The notes beneath the pieces were generated by a model, which was not told the origin of the DNA, did no database searches, and saw nothing but the letters and a program-made list of their open reading frames with translations. A DNA stretch of 64,000 nucleotides from Xestospongia bergquistia (Eukaryota > Porifera > Demospongiae > Haplosclerida > Petrosiidae). Position 1 is the first letter of the stretch, and each line of letters opens with the position of its first letter. Made by a program: the position numbers and the translations under genes. The DNA is taken from assembly GCA_963965975.1 (NCBI GenBank), contig OZ014411.1, positions 23,791,249 through 23,855,248 of the forward strand, given 5' to 3'. Below, one piece after another: positions 33,092 to 45,369 of the stretch.

Positions 33092-33869
33092 TAAACCTAT
33101 TTCATTGTTATTATTAAAACTGATTTATAATTGAAGCATTACTTGCAAACATTCTCTTCATATCAAATTACATCATACATCTGAAATACAAATACATGTA
33201 ATGTCTAATTAAATAAGGAATTAAATTTTATAACTTATTTAAAAAAACAGCATTTATAAAATCATGAAAATTATCTGCATAATTGTGATAGCTAGTGCTA
33301 AATTTTCATCTAAACAGACAAAATACACTATTTCAATGCAATGTCATTATTAAAATTGACTTATAGTCAAATTATTACTTGCTACATGGTACAATCAAAT
33401 ACATTATTTCTTTATATGACGATGAAATTTTCTGAACAAAATTTTTTTTACAACTCTTGTGTATTGAAAGTTTATTTTATATGTAAATGTAGTTGGTGGA
33501 ATTGTATGTAGTTTGATATAGCATTATTTACCTCGCTTGGTTATAAGCGTGAAATTGGCAAAGTATAATTTATATAAATCAGTACAACGTATGTCCATAT
33601 GGTAAGGATGTATTCCCTAAATTGTACTTTTTAAGTTGAATGTTGTTAGGTTTTTGTAATGGAGCAATAAAGGAAATAGTTATAAAATAAAATTAGAAAC
33701 AACAAGTAATATATTTAGAAGTAAACATGTATAATTTTGACCCTGTGCTTTGTCATAAAGATTAATTTTAGTCAAGGCAACAAGAACATGGTTCTTTTTG
33801 TTTTGTTTTTTATTGTGCCATGCACAAGTGAACACAGTCACTTGAGTACATGCAATCTCAAGAATTTAC

Positions 33870-34001
33870 CTAGAGTAATAGTTGGAGTAGGTGTGGCTAG
33901 AGTAGATTGTGTGTCAATTAAGAAAGGAGTGACAACAATTGATGTACTTGCTGGGAATAATAAATTACTTGTTGGTAGTTGAGGAGTTCTACCATTTGCT
34001 T
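33870..34001 (-). CDS. Thr/Pro-rich linker exon T3
   Basis: A 132-bp phase 1-1 exon, near-identical to T1 and T2 (SIVVTPFLIDTQSTLATPTP), with the same splice borders. By order it follows the 36 kb NIDO module and precedes the terminal exon at 32291. Confidence 0.68.
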
Positions 34002-35429
34002 CTGTAGAGAAAGAAAAAACAGTCAAAATACATTATAAAATAAAATCAGTTTTATTTTTGACACTTACTTTCATTATTATTATTATATAAATAGAAGAAA
34101 GAATAATTCTAAAAATTCATTAAACGTATAGAAATGGTAGTAAAAACATTTCAAACAAACCCAAATAAGGAGGCAGTATTTGTTATAAATTAGGCATAAT
34201 ATGACAGGCATACATTTTTTGTTGATAATTTTCTTAGAGAGAAGAGCAAATGTTGAAATTTGTATCTGTTGTCATCAATTATAGTCAGAACACGCAAGAC
34301 ATTATACTCACAACATAGCAGAACATAACATTAAAAGATTTAAAAAGTACTTCTATGTGCCTGCAAATATGGATGTCCATAGTATAATTCCAAATTTGAG
34401 CTTGGTTAAGATGCTTTTGTTACCATATTTACAGTAATTTTTTAATTATTTTCATTATTTAATTGTCTATTTTTATTTATTTTTTGGGGGAAAAATTAAA
34501 ATAAGGTTTTTTTGATTAAACTTGTGTTGCTATAAAGGACTGTAGTATTTCAAATTTGAAGCTTGGATAGTTAAGAGAATCTATTGGACACGTTAATGAA
34601 GACTGTCAAGTTTCTAAGACTTATTAACATCACACCAAATTAGAAGAGCTTGCTCTAGTGCTAGTTAACACAATTATGCATGTAGGTTTATTTCAATTGT
34701 TGTCAACAATAAATATAATATGTAGATGCAAGTATGCTTTTGATAAAAAAATCTTAACATCACCTAGCTGACTGCATATACGAGAAAAATTCTAATATTG
34801 TGTGGAACAATATACCTACAATTATATTGTTTTATTCTAATGTTGTATGGCATTACAAAAAATGTTATGATTGCACACAGTCAGTGTCCATAAACTAGGA
34901 ACTAACTTGAAACACAACATATTGTTATATAGTACAATTATAGACATAATTTATTTGATGTAATTCAGGATGATTAGTTGACTTAAGTAACAATAAAAAA
35001 CAACTGTCGGTATGACCCAACATTCAATGAAATGCATCAAAGTGTAGAACCTTTGCTAGCAATATTAGCTTGCAATTGCTATCCTATCACAAATGAGAAT
35101 TTCTTTTACAACAATAGAATTATATAATGTTTAATTGTTATTTTTTTTACAAAGATGCAATACTAAAAATAAATGTATACTAATGTAAAGGAATAATGAA
35201 CAACACATAGAATTATTTATTAAATTAAAAGTGCATTGTTTATCAACAGGATGGTAACTAGCAAAAGCATATCCATACATTGATAAACGAAAAAAGATAA
35301 ATATATATAGGAATTAATTGACCACACTCTAATCTGGTCTTAGCTTGAACAGTCAACCAAACATAATCAAGGTAGGTGGTTTTGAAGATTAGTCATAAAA
35401 ATGCATTATTGATAAATTATTTAATCTAA

Positions 35430-36221
35430 TTAAGTTGTACCTTCATTTAAATTATAAACCACATTGGACCATACAGATGATGGATAATTAAGACAGTCAA
35501 TGTCAGTCACTTTTATAGTTTTAGATAATGGATGATTTACAAAATTGTCATTTCCAGCACTATAACCAATTGCTGCATTGTTTTTAGTCCATTGCAGAAG
35601 ATCACATTTATAAGTAAATATAGCATAAGATGCTGCTCCTTGTGATGCAATCACAACCTGAAATGTGTTTGTCTGCAATAAAATAATCATAACAAATGTT
35701 TTAAACAACATACAATAATATACTTGAGCACAATCACTGTTTTGATATGGACAGACATTTATCCACTTTGCTATTAACACCCAATCTAATTCCAAATCAA
35801 TATTTTGGCTTAATTGCAAAAATTTTTCCACCTCATTGATGACACTTGATGTATTGGCTGTAGTGATAATCCCATACTCAACTATTCCTGTATTTGTCAA
35901 TAAGATATCATCCCAAAATGGAGCTATCACTACTGCAGATGAGAGTGGAAATGATGTTGGTGAAAAGCTTGGAAATGGTGTGCCAAAACTAAGTAGTCCA
36001 TTTGAGCTTATCTGTATCAAAGTAAGCATTAAATATGATACCACAAATATAGAAACTAAATCTTACATATAAAGAATCAAAAGTGCTTTCTCCCATTTGA
36101 AATGTAGAAGGAAGTTGAACTGTTGTAGTATGATCATCAACATTTTTAAAAATGTTAGCTTGCAAGCCAAGATGTATGAATTTTAAATATTGGGACTCCA
36201 TTCCAGATCCAGATGCTAATT
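35430..36221 (-). CDS. NIDO domain module (36 kb)
   Basis: The most diverged complete NIDO copy. Exons 36221-36067, 36011-35724 and 35657-35441 (or to the stop at 35430). The first exon uses an acceptor CAATAG 12 bp further upstream than in the other copies, adding ELASGS, and still enters in phase 1. Motifs: VQLPSTFQMG, SSNGLLSFGTPF, IAPFWDDI, WVLIAKWINV, SYAIFTYKCDLLQWT, GYSAGNDN. The last exon ends at GAAG|GTACAA (phase 1) or at GTT-stop; no AATAAA overlaps this stop. It is the first complete module below gene E's core. Confidence 0.8.
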
Positions 36222-36259
36222 CTATTGAAATGTCTTTAAAAAATATCTTAAACATTAAT

Positions 36260-37880
36260 ATTAAATTATAAAGTCACTAATGATGTCTAATAAAAATGGG
36301 GTTAGTGTTTTCTGACTAAATAACATATAACAAGTAAGGTAATGTCAACAATTGAATCAAGTTGTTTTCTCTTCTGTTGTATGACATATATCGTTTAATT
36401 TGAGTGGCTATACAATATAAGCAGTAAGAAGCCAACACTTTTCAAATTTGGAAAAAAGTAATTCTAATATAGGAAAAGAATACCTGCATAATCTTGAAAA
36501 TGTTATAGTCTGATTTTAGTGCAGCCAACAAAACTATTTCTCTGTAATGTTATTATTTAAAACAATTATAATTGGGTATTAATTAAACTTATAACAGTAA
36601 CAAACAATAAATCTTAAAAACAAGTTTATTTTGCCTGTTTCACATTATATATATAGTAGGTCAACAAATAATATTATTTGATACAAGCTGTCTAAAATTT
36701 AACTTGGCAATATAACATACTAGTGATTGTAAAGTACTTAATTTAAAGCAATTGAGCATGTTAATACATAATAATAGTCAGGCTCATTTGGTTGCATTAT
36801 ATTATATGTGACTGGCTATTTTCTTCATAGTGCAGCATTAATTTGTTGATCATATCAGTAAATATTATAAGATTTGCAAGCAAAAAAATTACAGCCCATG
36901 CCCAAATCTTATATTTTTTAGTTTGTAGATATATCTTTTAGACTTTTATTCAGGTAAGGAGTTGCATGGTTCAATTCGATCCACTCTCAATTTTAATGTT
37001 TCATAAACTTTAAACAACTTTAATTGTTTTGTGTCATGTAGCATAATATATATGTATAATTATATATATAGAGATATATTAGGCTTGGAGCAAGTTGTTG
37101 ATCAAGGTACCTCTAGGAGAGTACTAATGGACCTTGTGAACTTAGGCCCACCATGCCATACTCACATTAACAAGATAATTGTTGAACCATGGCCTCACCT
37201 GTCTGATTGCTTGTTCCTGCACTATTATACATACTTACATTTATGCTTCTTTATATTGTTCTATTGTATTGACAGTCGACATCATGAAGTAACCATTGAT
37301 GAACTAGTGGTTAATAATTTTACAGTGAGTATTTTGTGTTAGGCATGACTGATTGAAACTTTGAGTTCTGTTACTTGATAAATCTCCAGTCTTCAAACAA
37401 CAATAATTCAATTCCTCTAACGACTAGTAGTAGTACCATAAAAATAATGGAAAGTCATTTTTACAATTTTGTTCATGTGATACAAAAGTACATGCAATTT
37501 AGATGTATTAGACAGTTAATCACTTAGTTAATGAATTAATTATAGATATAGGTTTAGCACTAACTTTACTCCAATTTTTTTGTATTATATTAAATTAATT
37601 TTGGTGCATTTATAGACTTAATTTAAATTGTGAATTAAAATTGGAATTAGAATGGGAGGTGAACAGGACCAAATTAATTGAGGTGTATGCCTTAGTTTTT
37701 TTAATATGGTTAATATATTTCATAAAAAAACATCCTAAACTCAAAAGCATACTATGGGATCATTCTACTGATCCCTACTTGAAGTTGACACTTATGCTTG
37801 CACATTTCAGAAGACATCATCACATAAGTCTTTTATACAGACTATATTTAATAAATGTACATTATTGACATAATCTTGTT
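36260..37880. other. Spacer; one unexplained plus-strand open stretch
   Basis: Between 37080 and 37323 the plus strand has a less AT-rich open region with an acceptor-like tattgacag and a donor-like ACA|GTGAGT, but no recognised domain. Nothing else is seen. Confidence 0.4.
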
Positions 37881-37888
37881 ATCAAGTT

Positions 37889-38105
37889 TTACCTGGATTT
37901 AGATTGTAAACTATGACCATACAAATGATGGATAATTGAGACAATCAATATCTGTAAATCTAGATGTTTTGGAGAATGGATGGTTTGCAAAATCATATTG
38001 GCCAGCACTATAACCAATTGTTGCATTGTTCCTAGTCCATTGCAGAAGATCACAATTATAAGTAAATATGGCATAAGAAGTTGATCCTTGAGATGCAATC
38101 ACAAC
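37889..38105 (-). pseudogene. Broken NIDO exon 3
   Basis: Matches the third exon of the NIDO modules from its acceptor (CATTCCAG) through SYAIFTYNCDLLQWT and GYSAGQYD. A 4-bp deletion near the end, where the other copies read VWSNVVY, then shifts the frame and creates a stop after VWS. A donor-like CCAG|GTAAAAC remains beyond it. The first two NIDO exons are missing above it; degraded reverse transcriptase sequence occupies that place. Confidence 0.7.
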
Positions 38106-38156
38106 CTGGAATGTGTTCCAGATAATTAAATAAAATAGATTAGATACATTCTTTTC

Positions 38157-38630
38157 ACATTTAAAAAAGTCAAGAAAGAATTAGATGATTTAGAATGGCA
38201 TGAAATTATTAAAAATGAAAAAGAATCAATACTTGAGTCTCTCTGTTAGCTGTTACTTTGAAAAAAATTAGTAATATTAGATTCTGTTGTAACATCAGAA
38301 TGGCTAACAAAGCTATTTATTACAAAAATATATCAGTCAAACATTTTAACAATCTCATTCATACTTAAAATAGGTTGACATAATTTCAGTATCCTTCAGA
38401 ATTTATCTTGATTTTGGTGCTACTAATTACAAATTTAAATTAGTACCTAAGGAAATGGTATATAACAATTTGTGTCACTCACAAAGGATTATGAGGTCAT
38501 GCCAAATTGAATTATAATTACAAAAATTTAGCAAGCGAAAAATTTCAAAAAGTTATTGAAGAAATTGAAAATGTTACCAGTGACAGAATGCCAAGTGCAA
38601 ACTAGTATTACTTAGCTACTTCAGTGATGT
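38157..38630 (+). pseudogene. Reverse transcriptase fossil (Ty3/gypsy-like)
   Basis: From 38157 the frame reads KKVKKELDDLEWHEIIKNE, the style of the segment just before a Ty3/gypsy reverse transcriptase core, and stops at 38247. Further on, YLDFGATNYKFKLVPKE and SEKFQKVIEEIENV recall RT blocks in the right order, with stops between. It is heavily decayed, and the assignment rests on motif order only. Confidence 0.42.
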
Positions 38631-38639
38631 TAACTAATT

Positions 38640-40440
38640 ATAAAAATATGAATATAGATTGCAACCTATCATCACTTGGTGACTTCTACAGTTAGAGTTC
38701 TACAATCCACACTATAGTGATATTTATTGTTATACAAGTTGATCATCTCGATTATATCAAAGCAAGAAACTCTAGACTTTTTCATTGACATTTTTGTACC
38801 TCAATAGATTTCTACACCTTAAGATGTTTTACAAATATCATTATTAAATAATTTTGCAGCAACTAAAATTATTGTTAAAGCAGGATAGCACTTGTAAATG
38901 CACTTCATCATTCTCTCTACCTCCCAGATTTAAGCCTCTGTATAGATCCTTATATGCTTGTTGTATCAACTATATCACTCAAATTAGATTGTCACTATAT
39001 ATATACAGTTTTGATTACTGAAGTTACTATGGATTTGACAGTTAGCTAGCAACTTCTAAAAAGGAAATAGGGAGTGGTGTATAATAACATAAAAATAGTG
39101 AGAACTCTTACACTGTTACACACACTATGATACAGCATCCTGTTAAAACTCTTCGCCTACATATGCAATGTTAAACAAAATCTTAACAGCTCCAGTAACT
39201 AACTACAGACTGTCAAGAATCAATCAGTATATAATATATACTAGTGATGCCAGTATTAAGGTTTGGTATGAAACAATATATGCAAAAGGTACATATTACT
39301 AAAATTATTGTTGTTATAGTATTTCTAAAAAGTACACATCTAAACCTACATTTTTAGTGATAAGATTTACCACTCCCAAGTTCACTAACAATCACCTTGC
39401 TTTATGGTTTTTGTTGGTATTAAGAACTACAAGACTCTTTTAAATTTAAGGTATATTTCTGTTATAATAGACTATATATAAAATAAAGTATAATATAATA
39501 ATAATAAAATAATTATTAAAATGTTATAATAGACTATTTAAAATGATTTATAGTGACTGTTTAGCAAATGCATACTTCCTCAGAAGCAACATAAACCAGT
39601 TTTAATTTTTACTTACTATGGAACTTCACACTTTATATACTTAAACAAACAACATGTTAAAAAGAACATGTGTATAGCATGTACTATAAATTTTATTGAA
39701 ACAAATATTACATACCTACAATGACACAGCAAGATTTACATAACAACAGTCCTAACACACAGGCCATTATCTATAAAATTACATTATTTTCATAAGAGCA
39801 TTAAGAGCATTCCTAACATTAAGCATGATGTAATCATTTAGCTATTAAAATCAATGCATGACTCTCAATTAACATAATTATTTTACAATAACAGAAATGT
39901 GATGCTTAATATATTATAGCATATAATATATAAATATGGTTTGTAAACTAACATCACTTGGTTACTTCTGCACATCCAGTTAGAGTTCTACAATGTACAC
40001 TATAGTGCTTTTCATTAGTACAGGACATTTATTCTTAAATTTTCAAAACAAGAAACTCCAGACTTTTTAATATTGGACATTCTGCTACCTTCATTTGTTT
40101 ATTAACACCATAAGACATCTTTTTAATTTGTTACAACTAAAAGTATTGTTAAATCAGGATAGCGCATAGTTCATTCTAAATATACGCTCCTTTATCTATC
40201 CATTGTCCAATATATATCTTATAAAGTAAGTTATTCATTAATATGATGTTTTAATAGCTATTGTTACTATGAACACTTGACACTTCACTAATGACTTCTA
40301 AAAAGGAATTAGGGAGTGTTGTCTAATAACAACAAAATAGTGAAAATTATTACACTGTTGCAAGGAAACATGCAGTTAGAACTCTTTTGTCTAACTAATG
40401 ACATGTTTCTGATTTTTAAATACAGGACTGTCAAGTATTA
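38640..40440. repeat. Long-unit tandem repeat in the intron below gene E
   Basis: Two copies of the same non-coding block: the segment with gttactatggatttgacag and related words at about 39020 and again at about 40260, and the cactatagtg segment at about 38710 and 40000. The period is about 1.2-1.3 kb. Confidence 0.65.
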
Positions 40441-40973
40441 ATCAATATTATATATGTATTGCTATTCATACTACATTCAAGTTCATTATAATAATATTAT
40501 TATCTTAATATTTTGTAATAACTTTTATTCAATTTATTAACAAATGTGATATTATATAAATGCACATAACAAGCTTTTAATTGCAAAGTCATATTTAGTT
40601 TATTATAGAGTGAATATTGCAGTCAAACAGAATGTATGACTTGGTACAAGTTGTATGTGTTATATTAGAAAAACTCAATGTTTTTTATAATAACTATCAC
40701 TAAAATCTTAGTGGGAATCCTAATTAACTTGATTGATTTATGATGTGTATAAGCAATCAACATGTGCAGTATAATAATTAATCACACATGTCACATACAA
40801 TAATAAAATAAAACAATGTGAAACCCACAAAACCACATAGAAATATATCATGTGACACAACAATTTTACGACCAGAACACACACAATGTGCCATGCCAAA
40901 ATATATTATTGAACAGACAGTAATAGTAATATTATTGGATATTTCAAAATTTACATTGTTTAGAAATACTCAC

Positions 40974-42567
40974 TGTTAACATGTAAAAGACAGTTAGGGG
41001 TTGTGTCCTGTAAACTAAAGGACAGACCATCAAAATTTAGTACACTCATTAAACAATCTTCAGTTAGTTTTTCCATAATCTGAGATGGAGTCAGTAGTGG
41101 TTCTTCTTGTAAGTATAGTGCTATTGCACCACTAACTAAAGGAGTAGCCATTGATGTTCCAGACTGAGTTCTTGTACATGTACATCCATCACACCCATAA
41201 TCAGCTGCTGTTACATCTGAGCCAGGAGCAAATATATCAACACAAGAACCACCATTTGTGAAGAAAGACACATTATCTCCTCGAGCAGAGCTAGCAACAG
41301 TAATAACTTCTGGTGCACTAGCAGGACTATAATTACAAGCATTATCTCTATCATTGCCAGCAGCTGCAACAATTGGTATTCCCATGTTAACAATATTGTT
41401 TGACACATTGTTAACTGAACTAGTATTTGAACCTCTCAATGACATTGAAATGATAGCAGGACGACGAGGAATCTTATTGGTGATATTTGTTGCAGCAGAA
41501 TTTAATCCATCTATAACAACACTCCAAGGTGCTGAACCACTACATCCTAATACACGAACACTATAACAGTTAGCTTTTTTGGCAACACCATAATATTTTC
41601 CACAAGCAAGACTCGCTACATGAGTTCCATGTCCATTACAATCTTGACCTTTTTGGTTAGTTCTATAATAGTTGTCACATGGGTCATATCCAGTATACAC
41701 GGCTCTATTACCATCAAACTCACAGTGATCGTAATTAATACCTTTTTTAAAAAATAACTTTATATCACACATTCAAAGCATTCTTGTTTACCTGTATCTA
41801 AAATGTAAATGTCAACACCTTCTCCATCTCGCCCAGGTTCAAATATACTATCTAATACTGGACTGACTTGATCAATACGATCCAGTGCCCATGAAATTGA
41901 AGCTTCAGCAAATGTCTCTTCTTCAACAAATTCAACATTGTCAAGGTCTTTTACCTAAATATTTCATAGCCATATTTTTTGATTTGGTAAGTGTATAAAT
42001 ATGTGGTTGAATTTAATTCATAATAGCAAAGTGGCATCATTTTTTATGGGTTCTGTCATTGTTGATAGGTCCATAAGCATTATATAAATCTACTAACACA
42101 AAATTTTGATATTAATTGGCAGCAAATGCTATTTGACATAATGATAGTGATAAATTAGCATGAATCTCATGATAAAATATATACTAGTTGGCAGGTTTAA
42201 GAAAACAAATAAAGTTTATACCATAGTATAAAATAGTCACACTCATAATGTATTATATATAATATATACTTCTTTTAAAGCTAACCTTATATGCTTCTTC
42301 TACTGACAACTTTGTGACAAATATTTTAGCAAATGGACCCTCTACTTTGTGGATTTCGGAACTCAAGGATTGAGTTTGAACTTTTTTAGCAACTGCTTCA
42401 AATCTCTCATGACTAGTATCAGGTGTCAGTACAACCATATACTGACCTGTTGTCTGTATTCCAGGAGCAGCACGAATTACTCGACGTGTCTGCACCCCAA
42501 CAGAAAAAAGAAGAACTAATATCAGAAATTGGCATTGCCTTGTATGGAACTGCATATTTAGGATCAC
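40974..42567 (-). CDS. Subtilase gene E: secreted proteinase K-like serine protease core (I9-S8)
   Basis: Exons 42567-42286, 41954-41792 and 41741-40974; 404 codons. Signal peptide core FLILVLLFSVGVQT, I9 pro-domain, S8 domain with DTG, GHGTHVAS, AAGN and GTSMATP all intact. An extra Cys replaces Val in DPCDNYY. It is closest to gene A, whose surroundings are duplicated with it, but keeps the standard AAGN. Exon 3 ends phase 1 at AACA|GTGAGTAT. Below it lie a broken NIDO exon, a complete NIDO module, linkers, a second NIDO module and an SMB exon, with two possible terminal exons (32291, 28764). The tail used is therefore uncertain and may vary by alternative splicing. Confidence 0.9.
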
Positions 42568-42605
42568 AATACAGTTGCTAATTTAACAAATTTTGTTTTT
42601 TAGTA

Positions 42606-42641
42606 TCATGTTGAACCACACCTACAATTACGAAGCGATGA
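42606..42641 (-). promoter_or_regulatory. Conserved proximal promoter block of gene E
   Basis: GTGTGGTTCAACATG, as in gene A, with no clear TATA box after it. Confidence 0.5.
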
Positions 42642-43534
42642 TGCAATAATTAATAATGATAATATAATACTTTAGTGACATAATTAAAGAATTTATAACT
42701 CTAGCATCAGGAATATGAAAGGCAATATCATTTCACTAACTTTTTAAAGTATTTTCCTTAGACAGTGTTGGTAATTTTCGAATTATAATCTATGTTCCCC
42801 TAGTCAGTTCTGTTTCAATGTTAAATCAATATCTTCCAAAACAGTTATAAAATGATTAATTTACTTTTAATAGCAATACAATTTTGTTCTTGTGCAGACT
42901 GATATTTATAGTACTACACAGAGCTGTATCATGTATTAATTACATAATTATAGTGCAGAGGACAGTAGATGACTATAGTAAATACATTTAACCCTTTCTT
43001 GGCAATGAAAATGAAAATTTTATAGAACAAAGAGTTATTAAAGTCTGGAGATGCCATTTGTATCAAAATTGGAAAATCATCATGATGTATTTAATAAATC
43101 ATGCATTATTTAGTAAATCATACATTATCTAATAAAGGAAAAATTATTTACGAAATCACAAATTATTTATGAACATTAAAAGGGTAAATCATAGCATGTT
43201 AACTGTACCATTGAATGCATTCAGTTTTGATACAAACGGTGCCCCATATGCTACTGCTAATATTTTGTATTAAAACAATGTCTTTAATAACAAGTTATCA
43301 AATAAAACAAAATAATATAAAGACAAAAATCAATAACAGCAATACTTTTGATATTTATCCAATATATACTATAAATTAGCAACATAAAGTCATTGTCAAA
43401 ATGCACAATGGCAATTTTTGATATAATTCTAGCTAAAATAAATCAAAAAATTACTAAAAATCACACATTCTGTTTTAATTTATAAGTGCAACCACCCATA
43501 GCATTAGTTAGAGAAGTAGCAAGGACAGATCACA

Positions 43535-43572
43535 TCAATTATCCTCATTTGTAATTGATATAGGTTCAGTGT
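43535..43572 (-). CDS. Candidate terminal coding exon of gene F (TEP type)
   Basis: Phase-1 exon after GCTACACAG encoding TEPISITNEDN and then TGA. It is the homologue of the exon at 4673. It would follow a phase-1 module exon in frame; after the SMB exon at 44025 the phase does not match. Confidence 0.42.
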
Positions 43573-43867
43573 CTGTGTAGCTAATGAAGATATAGCAAAA
43601 AATATTTGAAAATGATTACTTCTTAAAAGAGATAACTCAGTAACTACATCCATATACAACTATTTCATATATTGATGGACTCTATGTGATATTGTGCACT
43701 TTATAATTCTTATTCTGGTGAACACTGAGGTGTGTTCATGTACTCTCCACTATTCCATCATAAATAATTATATTATAGATGCTCAAAAAATTGTGCATGT
43801 GCTATTGTGCCCCTTGTATTACTTTTTCTAATAAACAATGATGTATTATATGACCTATTGTTATATC

Positions 43868-44025
43868 TTACATGTTAGAATAGCAATCAATATCAGCTAT
43901 ATCACTACAACAATCATTATAATTGTGACAGCATTCATCACAATAGCATCCATTATTATAACATTGTGAAGACAAGGACCATTTACAACATCCACAATAG
44001 CTCAAATTAAGTTTTGAACATGAAC
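43868..44025 (-). CDS. Somatomedin-B-like exon with in-frame stop (gene F tail)
   Basis: Phase-1 exon after ATTTTAG with GSCSKLNLSYCGCC and the signature CDECCHNYNDCCSDI, then DCYSNM-stop. Two additional Cys are present (SYCGCC, CDECC). The TAA lies inside AACAT|GTAAGATA, a possible donor that would leave phase 2. This is the same arrangement as the SMB exon at 19154. It is probably a C-terminal SMB domain of gene F's product. Confidence 0.68.
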
Positions 44026-44074
44026 CTAAAATAAACATATGAATACCTTGATTTAATTTATAGTGCTCATTTAC

Positions 44075-44116
44075 CTTGTATAGTAGGTGGTGTAGGTGAA
44101 GGTGTGACTGTTATGT
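44075..44116 (-). CDS. Very short Thr/Pro linker exon
   Basis: A 42-bp phase 1-1 exon (TATATAG, CAAG|GTAAATG) encoding ITVTPSPTPPTIQ. Its borders resemble those of linker T6. Confidence 0.5.
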
Positions 44117-44501
44117 CTATATAAAAATGGTAATAATAATAATTGTTATACCATGCAAGAGATAATTATCACATCACTAAATTTATATCATTACTACTCG
44201 ATGCATGAATTGTTAGAAAAAAATTATAAATCAAAATTATTGACTAAACTAACATGTTATCACACAAGATGTAATCTTACAGAAAACATGAAAGAACCTA
44301 TATTTAGATAGCATGCAATGAAAAAGCAAAATCAATTTAAATTATATTTATTTTGTATAAGAATTCCACACATCATAATTAGTAATTTAACTGCTGATTC
44401 CAGTGTACCAATTGAAACTTGTATATGTATGATATTGATCATGCACACAAGAAATAATGTATTTCACTAAAACATTATTTTATAATGCCATTGCCATAAT
44501 A

Positions 44502-44722
44502 TGTAACCGGATTTGCAATAAGGGACCACTTTTGTCTAACATTTGTAACGTAATTTATGAAAGAATCACTGTTAAAACATCTCAAAAATGGTTTTGTATG
44601 CATATATACAGTTACCATGACTAAATATGCATATATAGTAGCTGTATGTATACAAAATTGTTTAAAAAATTACATTACAAATGTTTTGACAAAAGTGGTC
44701 CCTTATTGGAAATCTGGTCACA
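44502..44722. mobile_element. MITE with about 56-bp imperfect inverted repeats and a TA target duplication
   Basis: The left arm tgtaaccggatttgcaataa and the right arm, read from the other end as tgtgaccagatttccaataa, pair through gggaccacttttgtc to ttacgttacaaa-type sequence. TA flanks both ends (44500-44501, 44723-44724). The interior is non-coding. The outermost TGTGACC matches the element at 270, so both may depend on related Tc1/mariner-type transposases. Confidence 0.82.
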
Positions 44723-44874
44723 TATACTTATAGTTATGTATAAAGCAAATTATTAGTTGCAACAGATACAGAATGAATGAAGGTTAAAACATGTTGCATG
44801 TCTGAGACTAAGTGCTAAACATGAGACTAAAATAAATGAACATCTTCATTTGATTTATAGCTCTTATTATTTAC

Positions 44875-45369
44875 CAGTTGACGTAGTTGTAACTATAATA
44901 CTACTTGAAGTGAAAACAGATGAAGAACTACTTAGAGGAAGTGAAGGTGTGATGGTTGTTGGTGGGGGTATACCTATAATATCACTTGAAGTTAAAACAA
45001 ACAAAGAACTTCCTGGATGTGATATAGTACTAGTTAAAGGAAGTGAAGGTGTGATGGTTGTTTGAGGGGGTATAGCTATAATACTACTTGAAGTTAAAAA
45101 AAACGAAGAACTTCCTGGATGTGATATAGTACTAGTTAGAGGAAGCGAAGGTGTGATGGTTGTTGGAGGGGGTATAGCTATAATACTACTTGAAGTTAAA
45201 AAAAAAGAAGAACTTCCTGGATGTGATATAGTACTAGTTAGAGGAAGCGAAGGTGTGATGGTTGTTGGAGGGGGTATACCTATAATACTACTTGAAGTGA
45301 AAACAGATGAAGAACTTTCTTGATGTGGTGTAATACTAGGAACAGGAGGCAAGGGTGTGATGGTTGTGT
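44875..45369 (-). CDS. Long Ser/Thr/Pro repeat exon (mucin-like linker) of the gene F tail
   Basis: A 495-bp phase 1-1 exon (TTGTATAG acceptor, ACTG|GTAAATA donor) encoding 164 complete codons, with about four tandem copies of a 34-residue unit such as IPPPTTITPSLPLTSTISHP plus GSSSFFLTSSSIIA. There is no Cys. The composition predicts a stiff, O-glycosylated stalk between the protease and its terminal domain. The repeat is a multiple of three, so copy-number change keeps the frame. It lies between linker 46075 and the short linker 44116. Confidence 0.72.
44937..45344. repeat. 102-bp minisatellite inside the linker exon
   Basis: The word ggaag(t/c)gaaggtgtgatgg recurs at 44937, 45039, 45141 and 45243, exactly 102 bp apart. 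The last, partial unit diverges after 45300. Confidence 0.93.

Larger units (their letters stand above)
39209..43630. repeat. Segmental duplication copy 2, carrying protease gene E (partner 1-4732)
   Basis: Collinear with the first 4.7 kb of the window, with many substitutions. It lacks the MITE and the long TA run, and so represents the unfilled state at both places. Confidence 0.88.
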
